A DNA stretch of 64,000 nucleotides from assembly GCA_934047225.1 (NCBI GenBank), contig OW203997.1:9906417-9970416 (forward strand), given 5' to 3'. Source of the stretch: Ypsolopha sequella. Taxonomy: Eukaryota; Arthropoda; Insecta; Lepidoptera; Ypsolophidae. The notes below the pieces were generated by a model that was not told the DNA's origin, did not search any database, and worked only from the letters and a program-made list of their open reading frames with translations. Shown in pieces: positions 11,924 to 22,065 of the stretch. The first letter of the stretch is position 1, and each line of letters starts with the position of its first letter. The translations under genes were made by a program, and so were the position numbers.

Positions 11924-11947
11924 TACTTCGGATAGGGATCCGAAGTA
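11924..11947. repeat. Hairpin 2 (10-bp perfect stem, AGGG loop)
   Basis: TACTTCGGAT, loop AGGG, ATCCGAAGTA. The loop is the same four bases as in hairpin 3. Confidence 0.85.
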
Positions 11948-11957
11948 CAGGCCACAG

Positions 11958-12029
11958 TAGGTTTAGAGGTTGCGCATTTTTAGGTGTTATTAGGGAATAA
12001 CACCTAAAAATGCGCAACCTCTAAACCTA
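11958..12029. repeat. Hairpin 3 (34-bp perfect stem, AGGG loop)
   Basis: TAGGTTTAGAGGTTGCGCAT continues to GGTGTTATT, then loop AGGG, then the exact reverse complement ending at 12029. A 34-bp perfect arm with a four-base loop is rare by chance and must be recent or maintained. It contains no ORF. Confidence 0.9.
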
Positions 12030-13173
12030 GCTACCTTGTTTGCGAAAATTCCAAAAAATAAACAAATTCACAGAATACCAAACGTATTTTAAAATTCTGT
12101 CCAAAATGAAATACATACAAAACACCAAGATTTAAGACCCAAAAGTCAATCAACAATCACATCTATGCCTGGTCAATAAAGGTTCAGTTGGCTGTCGGAC
12201 ATTTAAGAGTCATGGAAATGTTGTACGTGACACGCAAATGTTTGCCATCTCGTTATTTCCGCTATGACGCCAGAGATCGTCATTATCGCACAGAAATGAT
12301 CTGGCGACGACAGAGTATTTGCGTATTTTCTGATACGAGTTGCTTTTACGAATGTATGAGTACACACTACACACAATACCTATACATGTACTTACTACTA
12401 TAAAAGTTCTTGTATGGTAAACAAATTTAGTACCTATTGTTACGTTAGATACAATTTGGAAGAATTAAATAAGAAAATACTTATACAGGCTGGAAATACA
12501 AACCCAAGAATCCTTTTAGGGTATGAAAGTTTACACGATACTAATACCATTACAATAATTTTAATGTTTAATTTTCATAAAAATCATACTTTTTTAAAGA
12601 TATGGCTACGCACTCTCGTCAACGCAGTTCATTTACCCCGTAGCACGTTCCCGAACGATCACATGTTCTGTGCTACTGACGCTATCAGAGATCAACGACC
12701 AGCGTGTTCACGAGATTAGTGCGTTTTAAATTTAACAAATCGTCTTATTATGTGGTACCGGTACATTAATTAAAGTTGCTACTATATTTAACCGACTGCA
12801 AAAAAGGAGGAGGTTCACAATTCAACTGATTTTGTTTTGGCTTTGTTTCTCCGTAACTCCGTCATTTCTCATCTCACGTTTACAATTTGTAAGGTTTATT
12901 AAGTAGGGCGCTTCGGGCCTATTATGTGTCTTTAAATCGGTTACCAACTGGGTGCCTATCATCAAAAATATAGATAAAAACTGAACTTACAAAATCGTCT
13001 TCAGTGGGTTTAGAAATTTTTACCAATTGTGACGTCACTTCAAGTGCGAATAATATTCTTTGACAAACTTCATTTTTTCCTTTTCAGTAATTATTTGGCC
13101 TGCTCAGGGCTATTTCATTTTTTTAATGTGGTGGCGATATTCTGAACTTTTATAAGCTGCTTGTTGCTACTGC
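12030..13173. other. Mostly unassigned; relic of a dispersed repeat
   Basis: ACCGACTGCAAAAAAGGAGG with a following GTTCACAATTCAACTG at 12791-12832 looks like the start of a repeat widespread in insect genomes. The plus-strand open frames around 12188-12719 show no recognisable motif. Confidence 0.35.
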
Positions 13174-13314
13174 TTTTGTAAGTTTTGTATTTGTTATTTA
13201 CTCTGTCCTTTTGTAAGATTTATATACTTGTTATTTACTCTATTCTTTTGTAAGTTTTCTATTTGTTATTTACTCTGTCCTTCTGTACGTTTGTATTTAT
13301 TATTTACTCTATTC
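13174..13314 (+). repeat. Minisatellite, 34-37 bp unit x4
   Basis: Four head-to-tail units of the pattern TTTTGTAAGTTTTGTATTTG then TTATTTACTCTGTCC, with unit lengths of 35, 37, 35 and 34 bp. Confidence 0.85.
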
Positions 13315-13911
13315 TTTTTCATGATATTCAGCATGCTGCGTTCCATAGCTCGTTGTTTAACACTTTTTTCATTTTTTCTTTACTTTTTGTTAACTATGTT
13401 GGTATCTCTTAGACATGGAAAATTGACACTCCAAACATCACCAGTCCCTCGAATAAATGGCACAGGTTAATAAATAGCTATGTTAAATAAATTAAAGATA
13501 TAAATCACTTGTAGTTCTAGAAGTTCTTACGTGTATTTAATTGAAGAGAATACCAGCAAATACTTAAGTACATAGTTACTGATTCTCTGAACTCATTGAA
13601 ACAATCACCGGGGTTTGGCTAGTTGAGATGAGACAAGTCCTCTTAAAGGGTTCTGTCTCTCGAATCACCTTTTAACTGACCACTTTTTTAGCTCAAAGAA
13701 GGTTAATAAAAAGATAAACTATAGTATTAAGATTAGCAACATCCATCGCTTTGGACTCTTATAAATATAATAAGAGTGTACTACATTACTTTAGGATGAG
13801 TACCTCGGTGGAGCGCTCTAGTCGGCAATTTACTAAAAGAAATCATCCTTACCTCTTCCCCCATATTATAATATATATTACTATATATATAATATATATA
13901 CTAACATCTTC

Positions 13912-14115
13912 GAGTTCGAGCCTAAACGAAGAGCTGCTCTTGATGCCAGACGTGATGAACTCCGATGTAGACCACCAGCTGCCATACATTACAACTACTG
14001 CAATGGAAAACTTACATGTAGCCTGTGCAACCGCACTTTCACGAACAAGATAGGCTACATAAGTCACATGAGGGCACATGACCGACGCTCTCCACAGCCG
14101 CAACAGTCGCCGTGA
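13912..14115 (+). mobile_element. LINE C-terminus with CCHH zinc finger
   Basis: This frame reads [20 protein letters not shown], then about 15 residues later [20 protein letters not shown] and [10 protein letters not shown], ending at a TGA at 14113-14115. C-x2-C-x12-H-x3-H spacing fits a C2H2 finger, and a finger just before the stop, preceded by an Arg/Ala-rich helix, is typical of the C-terminal end of some lepidopteran non-LTR retrotransposon polyproteins. An ATC-type tail (14130-14142) follows. The upstream RT portion is missing, so it is a truncated fragment. Confidence 0.7.
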
Positions 14116-14164
14116 CCGAACTCGGTCGGGTGAATCATCATCATCAATATATATTATAGCTATA

Positions 14165-14415
14165 CATCTTATCAGTGGCGTGTATAGAACTTTCTTCCGG
14201 AAAACAAACGAGAAGGTCAAGTTTGACAATAAAAATGTATAAAAAAGTTAAAATAACACTTTGAAAAAAAAATTTATGAAAATTGTCTAACCTGGCGTCA
14301 TACAAATATTCTTTTTTAATATGTATCAATTTTTAATATCAATTTTTTTATTGTTAAACTTGACCTCCTTTTTGCTTTTCCAGCAAAAAGTTCTGTGCAC
14401 GCCACTGCATCTTAT
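14165..14415. mobile_element. hAT-type MITE with 8-bp target duplication
   Basis: The element is 14173-14407. It starts CAGTGGCGTGTATAGAACTT and ends with the reverse complement AGTTCTGTGCACGCCACTG; arms pair for about 65 bp, including GGTCAAGTTTGACAATAAAA. The octamer CATCTTAT lies on both sides (14165-14172 and 14408-14415), a perfect 8-bp duplication. TIR start CAGTGGCG plus 8-bp duplication is diagnostic of the hAT superfamily. It has no transposase, so it needs one in trans. Confidence 0.9.
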
Positions 14416-14566
14416 CCGCCACTGCCGGGGTGTTGCGGGGTATTGCGGGGAGGGTACAAAGTAAGGAAATAGAGATGGGATAGTATAGAATGACATATAG
14501 TAGGGAAATTTCACTGATGTGCTGGCGAAATAGGTTTGCCCTCCCGATCTTAGTGAGTGGCCTGTA

Positions 14567-14833
14567 TACAAGGTGAATTTGCAAACATCGTCCAAATTCA
14601 TACTTGAGCCTTGGTAAGTGAACAGCATCATGAACCAATAACGATTTTTGTAAAATTCACAAGATGAAATTTCGACTCCCCATAGTGATTCACTAAGGAC
14701 TGGGAGTGAATTACTATGGGAAGTCGAAATTTCGTTATACGAATTTCACAAAAATTGTTATCGATTCATGATGTCGATCACTTACCAAGCCTCCAGTATA
14801 AATTTGGACGATAATCAAAAAGTCACCTTGTAT
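14567..14833. mobile_element. Palindromic MITE family D, copy 2
   Basis: Starts TACAAGGTGAATTTGCAAAC and ends AGTCACCTTGTA. Inner arms carry GACTCCCCATAGTGATTCAC and its counterpart TGAATTACTATGGGAAGTCG. It abuts a TA run and then the next palindromic element. Confidence 0.85.
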
Positions 14834-14841
14834 ATATATAT

Positions 14842-15767
14842 ACAGGGTGAATTTTTGAGACGGGACAGTATGGGCAGGTACCTTAACCGTTATAGTTACA
14901 GGAAAACGCTTTTAGGAGACTATCCATAAATTTTCACGATATTCTGAACTGCATTTACAGATTTTGGAAAAAATGTACAGTCAGCAAGAAAATGGTCATT
15001 TTAAACAAAAACTTTTTTTGATGCAAATCGATCCTGTTTCTTATGAGGCTCAAAAGTCTCTACTGGACCGACTGAGGTTTGAGTACTAGAAATGTCAGAA
15101 ATCGCAAATAACTTTTCCATACATTTCGGAAAAAGAGTCAAAACCTCTAAATTAGCCAAACTTTTTGGTATGGGTAGATCCGCCATAATCCGCTATAAAG
15201 AATTAGGCTGAAAAATTAGGTAAGTAAAAAAAGTTATAATTTCAAACTTTGGAATCCTTGGGTTATTTCAGGTCATTCTTATGTTTGTGCTGAGAAAATT
15301 CTAGATTGTTAGTTGTAATTTATGTACTTCTTGTTAAAAAATGTCTTTAAATCGCAAACGTTTGGACTTAATTGAAGCGTATTTTGTAAATAATAGGAAC
15401 ACGGAATCTGCATTGGTGTGGTACGCGAATAAGTATCCATTGCGACAAGTACCATCAAGAAAGGTAATTACAAACCTTTTGAATATGTATGGGAAAAGTT
15501 TTTTGCGCTTTCTGACATTTCTAGTACTCAAACCTCAGTCGGTCCAGTAGAGACTTTTGATCCTGATAAGAAACAGGATCGATTGGCATCAAAAAAGTTT
15601 TTGTTTGAAATTACCATTTTCTTGCTGACTGTACATTTTTTCCAAAATCTGTAAATGCAGTTCAGAATATCTTAAAAAATTATGGATAGTCTCCTAAAAG
15701 CGTTTTCCTGTAACTATAACGGTTAAGGTACCTGCCCTTACTGTCCCGTCTCAAAAATTCACCCTGT
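14842..15767. mobile_element. TA-flanked inverted-repeat DNA transposon with HTH ORF
   Basis: Long arms of about 260 bp: ACAGGGTGAATTTTTGAGAC at the left and its reverse complement ending TCACCCTGT at the right, with GTACCTTAACCGTTATAG shared. Arms differ by few bases. Both ends sit in TATATA runs, so a TA target (as for IS630/Tc1/mariner transposons) is plausible. The single-copy core (about 15110-15515) includes a DUF4817-like domain. Confidence 0.75.
15341..15550 (+). CDS. Short ORF with DUF4817-like helix-turn-helix
   Basis: Starts MSLNRKRLDLIEAYFVNN; the ALVWYANKYPLRQVPSRKVI part (residues 24-43) has the order seen in DUF4817 domains (acidic start, then A..Y...YP.R..PS...), an N-terminal helix-turn-helix found on transposable-element proteins in insects. 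Residues after about 48 run into the right inverted arm and look unrelated. It may be the broken 5' end of a transposase captured between the arms. No catalytic domain is present, so it cannot act alone. Family call is from memory of the motif, not a search. Confidence 0.45.
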   Translation: MSLNRKRLDLIEAYFVNNRNTESALVWYANKYPLRQVPSRKVITNLLNMYGKSFLRFLTFLVLKPQSVQ

Positions 15768-15775
15768 ATATATAT

Positions 15776-16026
15776 ACAACGTGTAACAGAAAGGTGTTAC
15801 CATATTTGAAAAGCTTACTCAGTCAATGGTATAGAACAATTTTTACTATTGAGTCAACCCTGAAATCTCAAAAAAAAATCTACCCTTCCATACATTTCGG
15901 CCGAGCGGCATTGCATTTTCCTATGAAGAGAGTAATTTTTTTTTCGTTATACAGGATTTGTTCCGTAGTAAAAGTTGTTCTAAACCATTTACTGAATAAG
16001 CTCTTCAAATATGGTTACACCTTGTA
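15776..16026. mobile_element. Palindromic MITE family E
   Basis: Starts ACAACGTGTAACAGAAAGG and its right arm read backward starts TACAAGGTGTAACC. Arms share CCATATTTGAA and pair for about 75 bp. Flanked by TA runs on both sides. Confidence 0.75.
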
Positions 16027-16052
16027 TGTATATATATATATATATATATATA

Positions 16053-16300
16053 CATCGTCCAAATTCATACTTGAGCTTTGGTAACTCATCAGCATCATGA
16101 ACCAATAACTATTTTTGTAAAATTCATGAAACTAAATATCGACTCCCCATAGTGATTCACTCAGGACTGGGAGTGAATTACTATGGGAAGTCGAAATTTC
16201 ATTATACGAATTTCACAAAAATTGTTATCGATTCATGATGCTGATCACTTACCAAGCCTCCAGTATGAATTTGGACAATGATCAAAAAGTCACCTTGTAT
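16053..16300. mobile_element. Palindromic MITE family D, copy 3 (left end cut)
   Basis: Begins at CATCGTCCAAATTCATAC, so the terminal ACAAGGTGA is lost at the junction with a TA run (16027-16052). The right end AGTCACCTTGTAT is intact. Closely similar to 14567-14833. Confidence 0.8.
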
Positions 16301-16860
16301 ATATCACAGCCTCACTCTCCAAATGGGATTGCTTTATATTATATTTACAAAATCTGTTGTATGTTGTTCCAAATAAATTTAATAAAAACAAAATTAAATA
16401 AGCAAGAGGTCTCAGGTTTTAATCTTGGCCCGAAGAATTTTTCATATTTATTGACTTGAAATTTGTTTTAACGTATCCTTTTTATATACCTTATAGTTAC
16501 CTTTATATTATGAAAAACATCTGTAGCCTACATGGTTTGTCGAAGGATAAACGTAACTCTATTTCAAATAAAAATATTTTTTGTTTTTTTATTAGTACTA
16601 AAACAATAAAAAAATTATTACTCGATTACGTCGATTTCGACCCTCGGTATGGGGCCGTCATCAGGCGAATGCAAGAAAAATATCGGCAGATAAGTTAGGT
16701 ATGTTAATAAAAAAGTAAAAGTGACACTTAGTTAACAACTTTAGAAAAAAAATTAGGTTTCTCTAAATAGTAAACTATTAAAAGAACACGTAATGCAACG
16801 CAGCAGGTTATTACGCGTATTACCTTCTGCTTTCTCTGTTATCAATGACTTTTAAAAGAC
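16301..16860. other. Stretch without recognised features
   Basis: No motif-bearing frame and no palindrome noted. Confidence 0.45.
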
Positions 16861-17209
16861 AGTGTCCTGTCTTGCGTAATATCAAGTTACACTGGGTTGG
16901 CAAAATGGCAAAATGTCTGTACATTGAATATTTTCGTGAAATTTCAAGTGAAATGGGTCACTAATGTTGTACTGAGGTCAAAATTATACTTTTTGTCTGT
17001 TTGTCTTTCTGTTTATCAGTCTTTTTGTATGTATGTATCGGTTTTAACTCGAGAACCACTCGACGGATTTAGATGCGGTTTTCTTAATTATCAACGCAGT
17101 AACTCTGGTCAACATATAAGCTATAGGGAGTGTTTTTAAAATAACCGCCAAGCCAAAAACTGGGCAAAGATTGAATTCACGCGGATGGAGCTGCGGTCAA
17201 AAGGCTAGT
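16861..17209 (+). mobile_element. Dispersed repeat F, copy 1 (Helitron-like 3' end)
   Basis: Shares with 62337-62638 the order GTACATTGAATATTTT, TGTCTGTTTGTCTTTC, ATGCGGTTTTC, GGTCAACATA and AATAACCGCCAAGC. It ends GGAGCTGCGGTCAAAAGGCTAGT; a GC-rich hairpin just before a terminal CTAG resembles non-autonomous Helitrons of Lepidoptera. The hairpin is decayed here, so the class is tentative. Confidence 0.5.
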
Positions 17210-17829
17210 AGGTATGCTCTAAAATGCGAACCTGCGGTAAAATCAGGAAACAAAAGAGACAACATTAATGAAACAAACAATTTTAGTTGAATATTGGTGT
17301 AGTTTTCATTTTTTTACTTTTAAATCAGTGTACACAAATTTGCATCGGATACGAGTATCCCTAACAAAGTCCCCTCACTAGAGTTGTAACAACAAGTTAA
17401 CTTGCGGACAAGTTCCGGTTTGTTCCGTCTCAGACTTGGACAGCAGTTACCAACGAGCCAGGACAAGAGAAACTTGAACTTAGTTGAGTTTTATTACGTT
17501 ATTATCGTTTGAGTTGGACTGTATGGGCTTAGTTAGAGACTATTTTGTTTCTTTTTTCATATAGGACACACGGTACCCATTATAAAAGAATGATCCCACA
17601 CATCCTCCATAATCTCTAAATTAAAAAAAGTCGCACTACCGCACAAAGGGTTCCATATCACCACACAATACGGGTACGGAACTCTTAAAACATTTTCAAC
17701 AATATAGTAGATGTCATAGCAAAATTAGGCGAAGCAAACAAGCCGCTAAAATGGTAGCACCTGACTATCAATTCGCGGCTCCCCCTGGTGTACAGAAGTA
17801 TATTTTTCCTGTCATATTCACGTTGTCAC
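17210..17829. other. Stretch without recognised genes
   Basis: Nothing firm; the GGGTTCCATAT and CGGAACTC words near 17648-17685 look like scraps of the GTGCGAGTC repeat family. Confidence 0.35.
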
Positions 17830-18122
17830 CTATTTATTATATATTTTTATACCATATTTTTTGGTCCATTTCTTTCGGAGATATGGGGGAGGGGGGATAT
17901 GGTAACGTTTAATATATGCTGACTTTTTGAGGTTTCTTGTATTTTTTAATATTTTTATTATTTGCTGTGATAGAGGCCATAGTATTGTGTAAAAATTTCA
18001 ACTGCATGGCTACCTATCTATGTATAACGGTTGTAGCGTAGACAGACAGACGGACGGACAGACAGACAGTGGAAGCTAGTAGTAGGGTCCCGTTTGGCAT
18101 CAATCGAGTACGGAACTCTAAA
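17830..18122 (+). repeat. GTGCGAGTC/GGGTTCCGTA family, 3' part
   Basis: Contains TTTCTTTCGGAGATATGGGG, a GACGGACGGACAGAC run, and ends GGGTCCCGTTTGGCATCAAT followed by TACGGAACTCT, matching the 3' half of this family. The 5' half is absent. Confidence 0.6.
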
Positions 18123-19114
18123 AGCACTAACCACACACCACAGGTTATGCCAGATAATAAAAAAAAACCGATCGAATATGCGAATAGAACTTGCACCCTG
18201 AGATTTCCGTTCCGTTGTAGTAATACCGTAAGGTAGTAATTTTCTCCCCATGCATTTTCACATGAAGCCAAATGAACAAATATGCACGAGTTCAGCAAGA
18301 CTTGATTTTGTTTTTGCCTGATCCTTTGAATTTATGGAGTAACACTGTTGTGAATTGCTGTTGTACTTTCTACAGGCACTTTGTTTAGTCATTGTTTAGT
18401 TAGCCACTGGCTGTGTGGATTGAGGTGGAGTGGAGCTATGACAAAATTTCTTATGTACCTATATTTTTTCTGTTTGAGTTTGTAGGCATGGTCTTTGGGT
18501 ACTCTCGGCCTATCTATATACCATGTAATCTCAGATTTTGTCAGTTAATACAATATGGCAGCCATACTCTTTGTTCTTTCTATTTAGCTTACATACCGCA
18601 AGAAATATTTTTTCTTTAAAAGTATTTGTCGTGCCGAGTAATGAAGCTAGTTTCGACCTGAGCCGAAGGCGAAACTGTGTTTGACACAACTAACAACTTC
18701 ATCTTAGTAATTTTCAATGGGATTTGTACGAAATTGTCATTTGAAGTTGGTCGACTATTACTCGTTAGCTTAAGGCCCCAGACTCTCTTTGCAACATTTC
18801 GCTTTCATCTTACCTGAGGCTCTAGAAGTGGCGCTCCCCCCGCTGCATTAAGATGTTAGAGACCGCACCTGAATGTTGCTCTACTTCGTTAAATGAGTGT
18901 ACGATTACTTAAAATTTGACATGTGAAGATTTTTAATTATTCAAGTAACGGTAATTTACTAAGTTTGGTTTGTTTATCGGAACAAACAAAATGAATTTGC
19001 AAAAGCAAAATAAACAAAAGTAAATCTATCTGGAATAGATGGCTTATTGGTAGCAGTAAAAGTGATTAGTATTTAGACACAATACATTTTATAGGTCATG
19101 CAATTATTTGCAAA
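18123..19114. other. Stretch without recognised features
   Basis: AT-rich DNA. CGAGTAATGAAGC near 18637 and GACTATTACTCG near 18752 form a weak inverted pair only. Confidence 0.4.
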
Positions 19115-19300
19115 TTTTTACCGAAGGGGTGTCAAGAGGTGTTCCGAGTGTGAACTGTGAGATGCAAGTCATAAGTCCATCCATACGTGTACCTATAAGT
19201 ACACCCGCGTTTCTCTGACGATTATTACGTCTCAACGTGATGAGCCCTATCGCTCTAAGGAAACCTGCATGCCCTAAAAAGCGTGTAGTTGTGCCCGAAA
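19115..19300 (-). repeat. Dispersed repeat family A, rearranged copy
   Basis: 19115-19250 is the reverse complement of part of the 1-190 block (CGTTTCTCTGACGATTATTA). 19258-19300 repeats CATGCCCTAAAAAGCGTGTA in the direct orientation, so the two halves are inverted relative to each other compared with copy 1. Confidence 0.55.
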
Positions 19301-20070
19301 ATTTCTTTATTCATCAAGATTTTCATTTAACTAATGCCTGACATAAAAAATACCTTTATAAAATTTGGAAATGTAGAAAATTAATAATCAAATCGTAACA
19401 ATGAAAACATTCAAAATTATGTATTCCTAATACTCACACACATATTACAATCAGTTCTATAATATAATCAGTAATATAATATCAAAAATAGAAACCCTTA
19501 CGGTAATTAAGTGTCTGTCGGTTTGTGTGTCCATGATTATGACTAAGGTGCAATAAAAAAGGTAAAAAAATTAGTTTTAGAAATGTGATGTTTTAATGAT
19601 AAGAACCGCAGCTGCGTACGTTCTTTTGTTTTGATGCATTATTGTCTAGCACGTTGTTATCTCGACTGTCGGTTTTAGTGACTTCGATAGCTTTTTAATA
19701 TATTTTAAATAAAAGTAAGTAAAGTAATAAAAAGGATGTAGCTTCGGCTTTAGTTATTCCAAAAAGTGGCGACAGCGGTGCTGGTATAAAATTTGTGTCA
19801 CGCCATCCCCGTGGGTTTTATAGACCACAACTTCTAAAATACGGCTTTACGGGTTTTCGAATTAACACACATTAACATAACTTAATCTAAGCAAATTAGG
19901 GCATGCAATTATTCGCAGATTTTTACTATCCGGATAACGGATAATGTATTATCCGGATAACCGGATACTTATGGTAAAAATTAAGCTAAAATTAATTTAA
20001 TAAAAGCTCCGAAAACTAAATTAAAACCGCCCAAAAAAACGGCCTACCGCAAATATCTTGAAAAAAAAAC
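19301..20070. other. Stretch without recognised features
   Basis: AT-rich, with a short repetitive run of GGATAA/ATCCGG words at 19925-19970. Confidence 0.4.
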
Positions 20071-20803
20071 TGGCCAAGTGCGAGTCAGACTCTAGTCAGA
20101 ACCTAGGGTTCCGTATTGTGGATGATAAAATTTATAATTTTTTTTCGTGAATTTCTCAACCGCTTTATTTTTTCTGTAATTTTTACGTAAACGCATATTA
20201 CCATGATTTTTTCATATTTTTCGGTGCACCAGTTTTGGAGATAAGAGGGGGGACATACATTTTTTTATAGATTTTCAAGGATTTCTCGAAATAGATGGAA
20301 TTAAATATAGCCAAACTATATATTATTACAATAAGCTTTTTAATACCTACAATGTGATACCCATATTGTATTTTTATAAATGTTTTTTTTTTATTTATTT
20401 TACTTTTTTTATATTTTTAAATCACTATAGTTTTCCCGGTTATTGGTCAGTTATGATCTATAATGGACATTTTTTTCATATTTTTCGGTCTACCAGTTTC
20501 GGACATACACGTTATTGTAGTTTTTTTGAAGATTTCACAAAACCAGTGCCAGTAAATATAGTAAAAGTATATATTTTTACAATCACCTTTTTAGTGTCTA
20601 CAGTTTGATACCCATATTGTATTTTTAGGATATTTTTTATTTTTCTCACTTTTGTTTTGAAAATATTTTAAACAATTTCAAATTTTTCATATTTTTTTTA
20701 CAATGTAATATGTAGGCAAATTAATGCTATTTTTGTGCCAAACTACATGTCTTTATCTTGATAGTGCTAATGTTATGATGCTGTGAAATACGGACGGACG
20801 TAG
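20071..20803 (+). repeat. GTGCGAGTC/GGGTTCCGTA family, near full copy
   Basis: Starts TGGCCAAGTGCGAGTCAGAC, then CTAGGGTTCCGTATTG, TTTCTCAACCGCTTTATTTT, a CACCAGTTTTGGAGATAAG block twice over, and ends near ATACGGACGGACG. Repeats inside (CCCATATTGTATTTTTA twice) show an internal duplication of about 245 bp. Non-coding; very common in Lepidoptera. Confidence 0.75.
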
Positions 20804-21614
20804 ATTAGACTTTATTTTATCGAAACAGGGATTTCTTAAAATATTCAAAAAATATTTTATCCATAGTTCTTTACTTATTAAATGATAAGTGCAATATTCA
20901 AGTAGAGCAACTTTAATGATACAGTTCGCTTCTCCATAAGAATCTACACGAGGGAAAGGGAGCAACCGTGCGAGCGAGAGGTAAAATGACGTCGAGCTAC
21001 ACAACACACGTCTGAACGCTGCGATGTCCCAGCGAATCTGAGGGAAATATCGACGCGTTTTGTGTTTTAAACTCTCGATAAGTTTCGATTTGATAAAATG
21101 TTCTTAAAATAATTTTTTAAATACCATTTTTTGTTATTTCACTAATTAATAGTTCTATTCTACGTGTTTTAAATTTGACTACGCTAAACGATAGTTTTAT
21201 ACTAGAAAAAAAATATTTTATCAGTGGTTGAATTCATAAAATCACAACTAGTTAAAGCACTCGAAATAAGAAAACTAAAGTATTATCCAAAAAAGTAACC
21301 AGGTAAGATTATTGTTGAAGATATGGGAATAAATGTTACCTGAATTAATTTCTTGTTTTTGTCATAATTTTTACGTGACGTGTGCATGAATGAGACTCTC
21401 AACGCGTATAACATAAATAAAGGTATGTTTAAAGCCTAAAAAACCTATTAAAAGTAGCATTAAAGTAAAGGAAAAAATAAGTTTTGAAATCTTCAAATTC
21501 CACTCTATAAATTAACGTAAAATGTATTTTATTTATTGCTTTCTTACTAACTAAAATAAAATCTTTCTTTTCTGATAATTCTGCAAGAATACTGATTTTT
21601 AGGGGACTGGAGCC
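20804..21614. other. Stretch with a GC-richer patch
   Basis: 20930-21065 is GC-richer with CpGs (GAGGTAAAATGACGTCGAGC) between AT-rich flanks. It could be a first exon, promoter or LTR scrap; no supporting motif was found. Confidence 0.3.
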
Positions 21615-21990
21615 TTAAAGAGCCTACTTAACTCAGTGGGTTATTTATCCTAGGGCCAAAAGGGCCATGGCCCGGGGCGGCAGGCTGTGAGGGGCGGCAC
21701 AAGCAATTAAGAATTATTCTTAAAACCTATAGAAGCTAACTTGACAAGATCCGTTAATTTTGACAGGGTCATTGAAGAATTTTGTGACTAATTTGGCCAT
21801 CAGAAAAAATGTAAATACTGAATAAATGGTGTTTGCATGGCCTTTTTAGTTTTTTTCCATTCATTATCACCATTTTTAGCTCACATCAACAAACTGTTGG
21901 AATTCATTTTATTTTATAAATGCTTTATTTTTGCTTTTTTCTCATTATTTTATGGGGCGGCAAACCTTACCCAGGGCGTTTAATCTTAAA
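21615..21990. repeat. GGGGCGGCA repeat remnant
   Basis: CATGGCCCGGGGCGGCAGGC and, 280 bp on, TATGGGGCGGCAAACCTTAC are recognisable parts of a dispersed insect repeat. No coding. Confidence 0.45.
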
Positions 21991-22065
21991 ATATGCCAAT
22001 GACTTAGCTGGATAGTTTTCCTTTTAACATTGAATTTTGAATTTTTTCACATATCTAAAAACAAC

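Noticed and set aside
13751..14053. Plus-strand ORF of 100 codons
   Set aside because: It overlaps in another frame the LINE zinc-finger end at 13912-14115, which has a recognisable motif.
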